21,043 nucleotides of DNA from a virus: IMG/VR virus record IMGVR_UViG_3300042890_004270, positions 1-21,043 of that record, one strand, 5' to 3'. The notes beneath the pieces were generated by a model. That model worked only from the letters and a program-made list of their open reading frames with translations. It searched no databases and was not told the DNA's origin. Positions 1 through 6,584 of this stretch are shown in pieces. The translations under genes and the position numbers were made by a program. Each line of letters begins with the position of its first letter. Position 1 is the stretch's first letter.

Positions 1-132
1 CAAGTTGCAGCAGAATTAAGGTTTGACCTTGAGGTAATTATAGAGGGTGGCAGTGGGCCAAATGCAGATACAGTGTGGACACCAGTTATAGGAACTATCT
101 GTGTTTTAAGTGATATGACTCCAGGTTTATAA
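1..132 (+). CDS. C-terminal end of a small Ig-like (BppU-like) tail protein, partial
   Basis: The 5' end lies outside the window; 43 codons remain in frame 1, ending with TAA. The visible tail contains [16 protein letters not shown], which lines up with the ends of two complete proteins further on: VWTVARGILTVIEDIT (5468-5881) and VYTLLTGTVTVVDDIT (966-1316). It is therefore most likely a third member of that family of small all-beta tail or baseplate proteins. The stop overlaps the next start in a TAATG junction, the same junction seen after both relatives. The family name is inferred from the relatives, since only the last strands are visible here. Confidence 0.6.
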   Translation, partial: QVAAELRFDLEVIIEGGSGPNADTVWTPVIGTICVLSDMTPGL

Positions 133-221
133 TGCCAATAGTAAAAGTTTCAAACCCTACACCCCTTCTTCCGCCAGTAATAAAAATTGGCAATAAAATA
201 TTTAAAATCAAAATAAAGTAG
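132..221 (+). CDS. 29-residue microprotein partner of the Ig-like tail protein
   Basis: ATG at 132 overlaps the preceding stop in TAATG, so translation is probably coupled. The product is 29 residues, begins [20 protein letters not shown], and is made of alternating hydrophobic and basic residues around a PP motif. No known domain is recognised. The other two Ig-like genes in the window are each followed by a TAATG-coupled gene whose N-terminus also carries a short beta-rich stretch with PP (191 and 73 residues). This supports it as a real, very short member of that partner position: a strand donor, an anchor peptide or a decayed copy. Its size keeps confidence moderate. Confidence 0.5.
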   Translation: MPIVKVSNPTPLLPPVIKIGNKIFKIKIK

Positions 222-233
222 TTAGGATAAGTC

Positions 234-941
234 ATGGCTAAGAGCATGGACTTTCCCCCAAAGAAAAAATATCTAGAAACAATCCAAGAGGTTAAAACAA
301 CAGAGTATGTTGCTGTGCCTGGAATCACTGGAGAAAAAGGTGAAATTGGACCAGCAGGGCCACCAGGACCACAAGGGCCAAAAGGTGATAAGGGTGATAT
401 AGGAAAACAAGGGCCACAGGGTGAACGTGGAGAACCAGGAAGAGCAGGGGATGGATACGACAGCCCATCTGGACAATATCCTGGTTGGGCTTATTATGCA
501 AATAAGAGTACTCAAGAATATAGGCTAGGCCCAGAAAGAGGCGAAGACGGCTGGGTAGATTTTTTCTTAGACATAGACGAATCAAAAACCATTGAAGCCT
601 ATTTGCCAAATAGATCAGTTTCATTGTTAAATCCAACAACAAGAAACATAAATTTAAAAACTTTAAAGGTTGGCTCAAGGGTAGATATTCGTTATGACTT
701 TTCTTTAGAAACCTATACTTCAAATACAGAGGTTTGGATAAGAACTCTTTTAAGAGATGAAGAAGTTTCTCCAATGGGATATGTTGGATTACTTAAATAT
801 CAGTACCCCTACGATATTTCATATTGTCAAACCATTTTTATCAATAGCGATAAAATTAAAAACTATGGAGGGCAACCTCAAATTAGAACTGATAATGAAG
901 GCTCTTTTATTTTAAAAGGTGTCTATGTGTCAGTCTCTTAG
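234..941 (+). CDS. Collagen-like fibre protein
   Basis: A 235-residue protein with AGGA about 7 bases before the ATG. Residues 1-29 are a short N-terminal segment, probably the attachment part. Residues 30-72 form 14 uninterrupted Gly-X-Y triplets, including GPP, GPK, GDK, GEK and GEP. Residues 75-235 form a non-repetitive, beta-looking head containing [17 protein letters not shown]. Collagen triplets in phage tail fibres form trimeric triple-helical stalks, so the head is presumably a trimeric tip or adaptor. Proline occurs in Y position twice and lysine three times, the positions modified in animal and giant-virus collagens. The gene sits inside the tail module. The role of the head domain is not recognised. 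Confidence 0.8.
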   Translation: MAKSMDFPPKKKYLETIQEVKTTEYVAVPGITGEKGEIGPAGPPGPQGPKGDKGDIGKQGPQGERGEPGRAGDGYDSPSGQYPGWAYYANKSTQEYRLGPERGEDGWVDFFLDIDESKTIEAYLPNRSVSLLNPTTRNINLKTLKVGSRVDIRYDFSLETYTSNTEVWIRTLLRDEEVSPMGYVGLLKYQYPYDISYCQTIFINSDKIKNYGGQPQIRTDNEGSFILKGVYVSVS

Positions 942-950
942 TGGTATAAT
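942..950 (+). promoter_or_regulatory. Extended -10 promoter for the 966-1891 gene pair
   Basis: TGGTATAAT directly after the collagen-like gene. A start about 7 bases downstream of the -10 would give a leader of about 9 bases ahead of ATG 966. No clear -35 is seen, which is usual for extended -10 promoters. Confidence 0.6.
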
Positions 951-965
951 GTTACAGGAGGAATA

Positions 966-1316
966 ATGGCATTTCCAGGTTCTTATAATTTTAGTTACTA
1001 TCGTGGTGATAGGTATGAGTTTGTAATCCGTCCAAAAACTGCAAATGGTGGCGCTTTTGATTTAACAGGTTATAGCGCAAATTTTGTTGTTGCTAATGCA
1101 AGAGGAGAAGGTAAAACTCAATACGAAATGCAGGCTGTTGTTGATGGATCTGCAGATACCGTAACTTGCACAATCCTACCAGGCGCAGGAGAATCTTTAA
1201 CTGCTGGAAGTTATGTATATGACGTTCAGATAGATTCTGGTCCAACACTAGTTTATACACTTTTAACGGGGACTGTAACAGTAGTAGATGATATTACTGG
1301 AGCAGATGAATCATAA
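966..1316 (+). CDS. Small Ig-like tail/baseplate protein (BppU N-terminal-like)
   Basis: A 116-residue protein with a strong Shine-Dalgarno AGGAGGAA just before the ATG. It begins with an aromatic-rich stretch (SYNFSYYRGDRYEF), followed by strands typical of a small beta sandwich: DLTGYSANFVVANARGEGK, then an amphipathic middle and a VTVVDDITGADES end. The protein at 5468-5881 ends in the similar VIEDITNSDES and has the same strand plan, so the two are paralogues. Proteins of this kind (a polar N-terminus, then 'D-tTG-t...' strands) resemble the N-terminal domain of phage baseplate upper proteins, where they connect fibres to the tail. It is joined to the next gene by TAATG. The domain assignment is a resemblance only. 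Confidence 0.65.
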   Translation: MAFPGSYNFSYYRGDRYEFVIRPKTANGGAFDLTGYSANFVVANARGEGKTQYEMQAVVDGSADTVTCTILPGAGESLTAGSYVYDVQIDSGPTLVYTLLTGTVTVVDDITGADES

Positions 1317-1891
1317 TGGTTGACGTACTACTTAATACTGATGATGTTGTTGTTATAGGACCACCAGAGTCAATTGATTTATTAGTTGATATTGGTCCTC
1401 AAGGAGTTCGTGGTAGTAAATTTATTGTTGGTTCTGGAGAGCCAAATGCATTAACAGCAAATGGTGCTTTATTTGGAACCACTCTAATACTAAACGATAT
1501 GTATATTAATACCGCCCCAGGAGAAAATTACGGATACATGTATCAATATATTTCTCAGGCTGGTGCAAATACATGGGTTCAAGTTTTAAAAGTAAGTCCA
1601 GCAATTTACTCATCTGTAAGAGCAGTCACGTTTACATCTGGTGCAGGATCAACAACTATTCCAATATCAAGTATCGTAACAGTTAGTGGTTCACCACTTA
1701 CCGCTTCAAACTTTAGTGTTCAATTTCAAATTGAAGGAGAAAACCCCATTGCTTCGTCAATGGAAATTCCTGCTTTAGCGGGTGCAGGAACAAACTTAGT
1801 AATAAATTTTGACGCAGTCCAATATAGCGGTGGAACTTGGTCGGCACTTACTGGAAGTAAAACAGTTCATCTGTTTATTTCTATAGTTTAA
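1316..1891 (+). CDS. Fibre-type minor tail protein
   Basis: A 191-residue protein started by TAATG overlap with the Ig-like gene. Residues 1-30 are a beta-rich N-terminal segment with PP at 17-18, then VDIGPQGVRG, a short collagen-like or linker motif. Residues 35-95 (GSGEPNALTANGALFGTT, then DMYINTAPGENYGYMYQY and WVQVLKV) form a module common in phage fibre proteins, with a GD/NDMYINT motif followed by a W-bearing strand. Residues 96-191 are a threonine/serine-rich beta domain, likely the distal receptor-facing part. No catalytic signature is seen. Its role as a fibre subunit attached through the preceding Ig-like protein is inferred from the coupled order. Confidence 0.65.
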   Translation: MVDVLLNTDDVVVIGPPESIDLLVDIGPQGVRGSKFIVGSGEPNALTANGALFGTTLILNDMYINTAPGENYGYMYQYISQAGANTWVQVLKVSPAIYSSVRAVTFTSGAGSTTIPISSIVTVSGSPLTASNFSVQFQIEGENPIASSMEIPALAGAGTNLVINFDAVQYSGGTWSALTGSKTVHLFISIV

Positions 1892-1899
1892 TATAAAAA

Positions 1900-1908
1900 T
1901 GGTATAAT
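1900..1908 (+). promoter_or_regulatory. Extended -10 promoter upstream of 1926
   Basis: TGGTATAAT begins 9 bases after the stop of the previous gene. A start near 1915 leaves a leader of about 11 bases that still contains part of the AAAGAGGTG ribosome binding site at 1912-1920. Confidence 0.6.
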
Positions 1909-1925
1909 TTTAAAGAGGTGACCAC

Positions 1926-2405
1926 ATGGCTGTAGAAAATATAGGAAATTTAGTACCAACAAAAATTCCAGCATTAGCAGACAATGCTGATATTCAAGAT
2001 GCCTTAAAAGCATATCATTATGGTTCTTATGATTTTGATACCGCAGAAACTGATTCAGCAAATCTTTTAAATCCATCAATTGCTTATACAATTAATAATT
2101 TACAAAGTCAAATAACCACAAAGGCTGCGCTAGAAGTTGCAGCAAGAGATAGTTCAAGAGCGACGACAACAGCCCCAACTGCAGCAGCATTTACAACATT
2201 TTCTAATACAATCCCAGATGGATATATTTGGGTAGACAAAGACGCAGCAGCGCCAGTAGGATATATATCCGCAACATCTGTTTATACTGCAACACAGCCA
2301 ACAACTGGATTGGCCAATGGAGTTATTTGGATTAAAAAGGGGTCAAGTCCTTTAGAGATGTATGTTTATAATGGCGACACTAGCGCTTTTGATCAGGTGG
2401 TCTAA
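1926..2405 (+). CDS. Minor tail/fibre protein
   Basis: A 159-residue protein with AAAGAGGTG before the ATG. The N-terminal 30 residues (MAVENIGNLVPTKIPALAD) begin a segment typical of phage fibre subunits that start with a short anchoring stretch rich in I/P/A/D. Residues 65-80 (QSQITTKAALEVAARD) look helical. The C-terminal part carries two similar beta units, GYIWVDKDAAAPV and GVIWIKKGSSPLEMYVYN, each with an IW strand, as found in repeat modules of host-recognition fibres. The gene ends in a TAATG overlap with the next. The exact role is not known; the call rests on the repeats and location. Confidence 0.6.
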   Translation: MAVENIGNLVPTKIPALADNADIQDALKAYHYGSYDFDTAETDSANLLNPSIAYTINNLQSQITTKAALEVAARDSSRATTTAPTAAAFTTFSNTIPDGYIWVDKDAAAPVGYISATSVYTATQPTTGLANGVIWIKKGSSPLEMYVYNGDTSAFDQVV

Positions 2406-2830
2406 TGCCAACATTTAATACAGATGGTAAACCAGGGTATATTTATAACGTAGCAGATGATACATGGTATGAAATATCTGGTAAAACAGATACATCTGGA
2501 ACTTTTGAGTGGGCTGGTCTCCAAAGTTATTTATCCACTGTAACAATGCTTGAGGCATTGGTTGCAAAAAAAGGTATAAACAATTATCTTAATCCAACAG
2601 CAAGAGACGCATCAATAACTTCACCAACTGCAGGATCAATATGTGTTATAAGACAAGATGGTAGTGGAAACGTAATAAATCAACTTCAATTTTATAGCGG
2701 ATCAGAATGGATTCCTTTTATTCCAGCACAGGCAGGAAAGGCTGGAAAAGTATTACAAACAGATGGTATAATAACATCATGGCAAGACTCAAGCGGATTG
2801 CCAGAATTGTTCTTATTAATGGGAGGATAA
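2405..2830 (+). CDS. Minor tail/fibre protein
   Basis: A 141-residue protein translationally coupled (TAATG) to the gene before it. It opens with PGYIYNVADDTWYEISGKTD, an N-terminal 'Y-y--ddtWy-isGk' pattern frequent in small tail proteins. Near the C-terminus AGKAGKVLQTDGIITSWQD is the widespread fibre module 'G-vL-TdG---sW', also present in the 708-residue fibre (GQVLTAASGATYGVQW). The middle ICVIRQDGSGNVINQLQFYS resembles a beta-hairpin repeat. It is likely a structural subunit of the tail tip or side fibre; no enzyme motif is seen. Confidence 0.6.
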   Translation: MPTFNTDGKPGYIYNVADDTWYEISGKTDTSGTFEWAGLQSYLSTVTMLEALVAKKGINNYLNPTARDASITSPTAGSICVIRQDGSGNVINQLQFYSGSEWIPFIPAQAGKAGKVLQTDGIITSWQDSSGLPELFLLMGG

Positions 2831-2833
2831 AAA

Positions 2834-3166
2834 GTGCCAACAGCATATAAGGTTTTAGCACAAGCAGCACCAGCAGCAACAACGGAGACAACTCTTTACA
2901 CAGTGCCATCAAGCACATCAGCAGTAGTTTCTACTATTGCAATTAGTAATCAGGCAGGATCTTCAGGAACATATCGCATTGCGGTACGTCCAGCAGCAGA
3001 TGCTTCAACATCACAAAAACACTACATTGTTTACGGTGCAACAGTAGCAGCATCAGACTCAATTATGTTAACTCTTGGAATTACTCTTGCAGCAGGCGAT
3101 TTGATTCGTGTTTACGCATCTTCTGCAGACATGGCATTTTCAGCGTTTGGCTCAGAACTTAGTTAA
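2834..3166 (+). CDS. Small beta-rich tail protein
   Basis: A 110-residue protein starting with GTG at 2834, with GGGAGG 7 bases upstream. The order of conserved-looking pieces is YKVLAQAAPAATTETTLYTV, a serine/threonine stretch, YRIAVRPAADAS, HYIVYGATVAASDSIMLTLG and FSAFGSELS. This arrangement is common in small structural proteins of phages from many hosts. They are predicted to be jelly-roll-like or beta-sandwich components at the tail end, often encoded beside fibre genes as here. The function beyond a structural role is unknown. The C-terminal AFSAFGS resembles AFTAFGS at the end of the 688-residue fibre, which may be a shared final strand. Confidence 0.65.
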   Translation: MPTAYKVLAQAAPAATTETTLYTVPSSTSAVVSTIAISNQAGSSGTYRIAVRPAADASTSQKHYIVYGATVAASDSIMLTLGITLAAGDLIRVYASSADMAFSAFGSELS

Positions 3167-3185
3167 TTAAGAAAGGTCTCCTCTT

Positions 3186-4301
3186 ATGGCAATTACAAAA
3201 GCAAGTGCTTCTGGGTTAGCAGGATCTAGATTTAAGGATGCTTCGGCAGGAACTTCAAAGATTGTTGATGTTCCAGATACCCCTACAATAGGAACCGTAA
3301 CAGGAAGTTCATTAACTGCAAGTGTTCCTTTTACAGCAGCAACTAAAGGTGGAACTGCAGCAAGTTTTACTGCAATATCATCACCTGGAGACATAAGCGT
3401 AACTTCAGCAACTAGTCCAATAACCTTTACAAATAGTTTAACAAATAATACAGCCTATACATTTACAGTTCGTGCAAACAATGCTACTGGATCAAGCCCT
3501 TATAGTTCAGCATCTAATCAAATAACAGCACAAGTATTCGCACCAGCAACAGTCTCATACTTAGTTGTAGGCGGAGGCGGAGGCGGTGCTTCTAACGCTG
3601 GCGGTGCTGGTGGTGGCGCAGGTAGGGTTCAGTCAAATGCATCAAGAGCAGTTGCGGGAGCAACAAACTATGCTATAAGTATTGCAGGCGGAGGAGCGGG
3701 CGCAGGACAGCCTGGAGCAGGATCAGGTGGAGGAACTTCATCAGCATTTGACTTTAGTTCAGGTGGAGGCAATGTTGCTGGCACAGGTAACGCAGGCACA
3801 GGCGGAACCTCTGGTAATGGCTTTTCTGGCGGTAGTGGTGGCCAAGATTCAGGCTATTATTCATTCGCTGGTGGAGGTGGCGGTGGCTCAGCAGCAAAGG
3901 GTGGTAATGGCTCAGGCCCTGGCGGTGGCGGAGGCGGAGGCGCAGGACTTCTATACAATGGTGTGAATTACGGCGGAGGAGGCGGTGGCGGATACTTCCA
4001 GTATTACGGCTTCTTCGGCGGTGGCGCAGGCGGTGGCGCAGGTGGCGGTGGCGGAGGATCTTCTAACCCAGGAAACGTTCCAGCAGGCGGAGGCTCAGGC
4101 AGTGCTAATTCAGGCGGTGGCGGTGGCGGAGGATATCTTGCTCCAGGAGGAAATGGCGGAACAGGTGTAGTAATTATTCGTTACCCACAAGCATCAGCAG
4201 ACTTGGGATCAATTGGTGCTGGACTTACTTATAATTTTACAAACAATGGAACAGACAAAATTTATACATTTACTGCTGGTTCTGGAAATGTGAGTTGGTA
4301 A
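3186..4301 (+). CDS. FN3 plus glycine-rich adhesin
   Basis: A 371-residue protein with AGAAAGG about 10 bases before the ATG. Residues 1-27 are an N-terminal anchor (MAITKASASGLAGSRFKDAS). Residues 28-118 form a fibronectin type III-like domain (NNTAYTFTVRANNATGSSPY is the typical 'nG--Y-f-V-A-N--G-s' strand pair). From residue 121 the ATVSYLVVGGGGGGASN start leads into a glycine-rich domain up to about 335, with many runs of 4-7 glycines. The last 35 residues include GTGVVIIRYPQ and TYNFTNNGTDKIYTFTAGSG. Glycine-rich phage adhesins are known to pack polyglycine II helices at the receptor-binding tip, so this is a good candidate for the host-recognition tip. The FN3 resembles those of the 11308-12129 protein. 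Confidence 0.75.
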   Translation: MAITKASASGLAGSRFKDASAGTSKIVDVPDTPTIGTVTGSSLTASVPFTAATKGGTAASFTAISSPGDISVTSATSPITFTNSLTNNTAYTFTVRANNATGSSPYSSASNQITAQVFAPATVSYLVVGGGGGGASNAGGAGGGAGRVQSNASRAVAGATNYAISIAGGGAGAGQPGAGSGGGTSSAFDFSSGGGNVAGTGNAGTGGTSGNGFSGGSGGQDSGYYSFAGGGGGGSAAKGGNGSGPGGGGGGGAGLLYNGVNYGGGGGGGYFQYYGFFGGGAGGGAGGGGGGSSNPGNVPAGGGSGSANSGGGGGGGYLAPGGNGGTGVVIIRYPQASADLGSIGAGLTYNFTNNGTDKIYTFTAGSGNVSW

Positions 4302-4303
4302 TT

Positions 4304-4723
4304 ATGGCACACTATGCATTGTTAGATGAAAACAATATTGTAACAAACGTAATTGCAGGAAGAGATGAAACTGAAGTAGTTGACGGAATCTCTGATTGGG
4401 AAACTTACTATGGAGATTTTCATGGCCAAGTATGTAAGCGTACATCTTACACTTCTCTTGGCGGAAAACGTAGAAATCTAGAAACTAATACAATAGTAGA
4501 TGAACCTGCGTTTAGAAAAAATTATGCAGGAATAGGTTTTACCTATGATGAAGAAAAAGATGCATTTATTCCCCCACAGCCATTTGCCTCATGGACTTTA
4601 AATGCAGATACATGCCTTTGGGAAGCACCAATACAGATGCCAACATTTGATATTGAAGATCCAAAAGCATATTCCTGGAATGAAGAAACAACTTCTTGGG
4701 ATGAAATATCACTAATACCTTAA
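4304..4723 (+). CDS. Small phage structural protein (MAHYALLDENN family)
   Basis: A 139-residue protein. A TTG at 4295 would overlap the previous stop, but ATG 4304 is preferred because proteins of this type begin MAH(F/Y)A.LDENN. The middle RKNYAGIGFTYDEEKDAF and the ending PFASWTLNADTCLWEAP plus KAYSWNEETTSWDEI are characteristic of a family seen in marine and freshwater tailed phages, including cyanophages. It is usually annotated as a structural or hypothetical protein near tail genes; no enzymatic residues are known to me. It is the last gene of the first tail block and is followed at once by a terminator. Confidence 0.7.
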   Translation: MAHYALLDENNIVTNVIAGRDETEVVDGISDWETYYGDFHGQVCKRTSYTSLGGKRRNLETNTIVDEPAFRKNYAGIGFTYDEEKDAFIPPQPFASWTLNADTCLWEAPIQMPTFDIEDPKAYSWNEETTSWDEISLIP

Positions 4724-4738
4724 TTAATAAAAAAAATA

Positions 4739-4770
4739 CCCCCAAGGCATAAAGCCAAGGGGGATTTTTT
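4739..4770. terminator. Bidirectional intrinsic terminator between convergent genes
   Basis: Stem CCCCC (4739-4743) with GGGGG (4759-4763) and GGC (4746-4748) with GCC (4754-4756), an AA/AA internal loop and a 5-base ATAAA loop. It is followed by six T on the + strand and preceded by an A-run (4730-4736) that becomes a U-tract on the minus strand. It serves both the + strand block ending at 4723 and the minus-strand gene ending at 4781. Confidence 0.85.
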
Positions 4771-4780
4771 ATTTAATTTT

Positions 4781-5323
4781 TTATTTACATGGATATTTGT
4801 TATACCACTCTTTATAACGTGTTCCATTTATAGAACTCCAAGCAGACCAGTCTTTTCCACCCTTAGTCATGTGTAGAGCAATCTGTGCATTTACTACTGG
4901 ATTTAGTAGTTCGGCATTTGAGTCTAACTCAAACTTATCTCTACGGTCTGGACCCAGTTCTCCAAGCATATTGATCTGAAATACTCCATAAGAACTATCT
5001 CCAGTTTTTACATTGCCGTTGAAGGCAAGAGGACGACCGTTTGATTCTGCCTTTGCAATAGCACAAGCAGACCTTAAAGCCTTTCCTTCAAACCCAACAT
5101 GACGCAACATATCAACCAACTGCCCATCAGTCAAATTATGAGCATTTTCATACTTTTCTAACTTTTTGTCTTTAGAAACCAAAAAAGCCACCTGTTGGGT
5201 GGCAGATTTCACGGACTGTTTAATTAGTAAGTTATTTTCATTTGTTGCATTTGCCGAAGCCGAAAAAACGGTACTGCAAATAACCAACGTTAATACCCCT
5301 AGCCAAACATTTGCTTCTCTCAT
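4781..5323 (-). CDS. Secreted lysozyme-like transglycosylase (candidate endolysin)
   Basis: A 180-residue protein. ATG at 5323 is preferred over an in-frame TTG at 5347 because AGGAGGT (5333-5338 on the + strand) sits 9 bases ahead of it. Residues 1-26 look like a Sec signal peptide: a hydrophobic VWLGVLTLVIC stretch and an SASANA cleavage site. Residues 84-175 form a lysozyme-like/SLT domain: AIAKAESNGRPLAFN with probable catalytic Glu93, then SYGVFQIN (111-118) and a closing WSAWSSINGTRYKEWY. The enzyme should cut the glycan strands of peptidoglycan after export, so it may be an endolysin using the host Sec route or an entry/release enzyme. It is encoded antisense inside the tail module, with its own promoter and terminator. 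Confidence 0.8.
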   Translation of the reverse strand: MREANVWLGVLTLVICSTVFSASANATNENNLLIKQSVKSATQQVAFLVSKDKKLEKYENAHNLTDGQLVDMLRHVGFEGKALRSACAIAKAESNGRPLAFNGNVKTGDSSYGVFQINMLGELGPDRRDKFELDSNAELLNPVVNAQIALHMTKGGKDWSAWSSINGTRYKEWYNKYPCK

Positions 5324-5348
5324 TGTAGAATACCTCCTAGAGAACAAA

Positions 5349-5366
5349 TGCTACCTACTGGTAGCA
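5349..5366 (-). promoter_or_regulatory. Perfect 7-bp hairpin at the predicted start of the lysin transcript
   Basis: TGCTACC (5349-5355) and GGTAGCA (5360-5366) are perfect inverted repeats around a TACT loop. The -10 of the minus-strand promoter ends at 5374, so transcription should begin near 5366-5368, placing this hairpin at the extreme 5' end of the mRNA. It could stabilise the message or be a repressor site; the sequence does not decide. Confidence 0.6.
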
Positions 5367-5373
5367 TGTATTA

Positions 5374-5403
5374 ATTATAACACTAATTTGGCACTTTGGT
5401 CAA
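5374..5403 (-). promoter_or_regulatory. Sigma-70-type promoter of the lysin gene
   Basis: On the minus strand TTGACC (5398-5403) and TATAAT (5374-5379) are 18 bp apart, and the -10 is also extended (TGTTATAAT). It is the best promoter match in the window and the only one with a near-consensus -35. Confidence 0.8.
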
Positions 5404-5449
5404 GTTAAAGAAATAAATATAAAAATCTTTTAAATATTATATTAGTTAA

Positions 5450-5458
5450 TGGTATAAT
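5450..5458 (+). promoter_or_regulatory. Extended -10 promoter, near-leaderless, for the 5468-6102 pair
   Basis: TGGTATAAT ends 9 bases before ATG 5468 and no Shine-Dalgarno is seen in between (GATAAGACT). Transcription should start at or within a few bases of the ATG. Confidence 0.65.
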
Positions 5459-5467
5459 GATAAGACT

Positions 5468-5881
5468 ATGGCTACGTTTAGAGATCAATCACTTAGTTCT
5501 TATTCAATTGGTTCCGCACCCCCTACAGTTAACTGGACAATTGTAAAAGGCGACACAGCAGCATTTAGAGTATACGTAACAGATGATAATAAAGACCCGT
5601 TGGTAATTGAGGACTGGACGATTGAGATGGAAATCAAAAGACCAATAATTGCGGGTAATTTAAATGATGCTGATCCAGCAGGAGTTTTGATTCTTACTCC
5701 TATTGCCACAGCAGAAGATGGCGATGGAGAATTTACAGTTTCTCTAACATCTGCTCAATCAAAAAGTTTAAACACTGGAGATATTTTTGATATTGAATTA
5801 AGCGATGCCAGCAGGGTATGGACAGTTGCCCGTGGCATATTGACAGTTATTGAAGATATTACAAACAGCGATGAGTCGTAA
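5468..5881 (+). CDS. Small Ig-like tail/baseplate protein (BppU N-terminal-like), paralogue
   Basis: A 137-residue protein, probably from a leaderless message. After a 25-residue polar N-terminus comes TIVKGDTAAFRVYVTDDNKD, the 'kGD---f-v-v-d-dg-p' opening strands of phage upper-baseplate N-terminal domains. It is followed by WTIEMEIKRP, DGDGEFTVSLTSAQSKSL, and an end VIEDITNSDES that matches the 966-1316 protein and the partial protein at 1-132. It probably acts as an adaptor between tail and fibre. It overlaps the next gene by TAATG, as both relatives do. Confidence 0.7.
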   Translation: MATFRDQSLSSYSIGSAPPTVNWTIVKGDTAAFRVYVTDDNKDPLVIEDWTIEMEIKRPIIAGNLNDADPAGVLILTPIATAEDGDGEFTVSLTSAQSKSLNTGDIFDIELSDASRVWTVARGILTVIEDITNSDES

Positions 5882-6102
5882 TGGCTTATGCAACAATAAT
5901 AGATCTATCTGAAAAAAGATCAGAAACAATTTCTAGGATAGATTATCCTAAAAGCAACATAAAAGGTTTTGTAAGGCTTACAAAGATACAAGAAGTTTTA
6001 CCTTTTAGAGTAAAGTTTACAAATATTGGCATACCCCCAGCAAACGCAGGTGTACCTGGAATTGGTCTTCAAATTATTGGAATTAATAACTATATTCTTT
6101 AA
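5881..6102 (+). CDS. 73-residue partner protein of the Ig-like tail protein
   Basis: A 73-residue protein translationally coupled (TAATG) to the Ig-like gene. The second half, FRVKFTNIGIPPANAGVPGI followed by GLQIIGINNYIL, is a beta/proline-rich segment with a PP motif. It recalls [17 protein letters not shown] of the microprotein at 132-221 and VVVIGPPESIDLLVDIG of the 1316-1891 protein. No known domain is recognised. Sharing a genomic slot with these two suggests a short structural partner, possibly one that completes the Ig-like fold or anchors a fibre. The similarity is weak and is offered as an inference. Confidence 0.5.
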   Translation: MAYATIIDLSEKRSETISRIDYPKSNIKGFVRLTKIQEVLPFRVKFTNIGIPPANAGVPGIGLQIIGINNYIL

Positions 6103-6107
6103 CATAA

Positions 6108-6116
6108 TGATATAAT
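6108..6116 (+). promoter_or_regulatory. Extended -10 promoter, leaderless, for 6123
   Basis: TGATATAAT ends six bases (AGCCAC) before ATG 6123, leaving no room for a ribosome binding site. The transcript should begin at the start codon. Confidence 0.7.
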
Positions 6117-6122
6117 AGCCAC

Positions 6123-6569
6123 ATGGCAAAGATATCAACCACCAACGTAAAGGCCCTGTTTGAGACAGGCGATAGACCAACTCAAGAAAACTATGTAGAT
6201 TTAATTGATAGTACTTCTGCTAGGTCTACCGATCTTGGATCAGATGGCAATAACGAGTTAACAATTAATGGTATTGAAAACTCAACAGTTTTTGATAACT
6301 TTACCGCAAGCGAGTGGAGATCAATGAAATATATGATCTCACTAAAATATGTAGCAGGCGGTGCAAATAAGTACGCTGTTACAGAATTAACAATATTGAA
6401 TGATGGATCAGATGTATCTGTTAGTCAATATGGAACTATTGAAAACGATGGGAATATTGGCACCATCTCTGTTTCAAAGGCTGGAGACACAGTTTCACTA
6501 ACTGTGGTTCCTGTGGGGGGAAGTACACCTATAACTCTACGCTATTTGCGTATGGGATTAAAGGCCTAA
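6123..6569 (+). CDS. Short tail fibre protein
   Basis: A 148-residue protein, apparently translated from a leaderless message. The N-terminus KALFETGDRPTQENYVDLID is a well-spread phage fibre motif ('F-tGd-pt--nF-dLiDS') found at the start of fibre subunits. The C-terminal half, from MKYMISLKYVAGGANKYAVT to LRYLRMGLKA, matches in pattern the last 80 residues of the 708-residue fibre (AKYIVQMKKGNDIEVIEVLV to VHKVYIEA). The two thus share a terminal beta-sandwich cap. It likely forms a short fibre or trimeric tip, carrying anchor and cap with almost no shaft. Confidence 0.7.
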   Translation: MAKISTTNVKALFETGDRPTQENYVDLIDSTSARSTDLGSDGNNELTINGIENSTVFDNFTASEWRSMKYMISLKYVAGGANKYAVTELTILNDGSDVSVSQYGTIENDGNIGTISVSKAGDTVSLTVVPVGGSTPITLRYLRMGLKA

Positions 6570-6584
6570 CCAAGGAGATAAAAG

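Noticed and set aside
325-774. Minus-strand 149-codon frame opposite the collagen-like gene
   Set aside because: Leucine/histidine-rich shadow of a well-supported + strand gene.
3682-4170. Plus-strand frames in the glycine-rich gene (94 and 61 codons)
   Set aside because: They arise from GGN-rich codons read in another frame and have Q/A/V-rich low-complexity products.
5266-5323. Lipoprotein signal (cysteine at residue 16) in the lysozyme-like protein
   Set aside because: The residue before Cys is Ile, not Gly/Ala/Ser, and an SANA signal peptidase I site follows.
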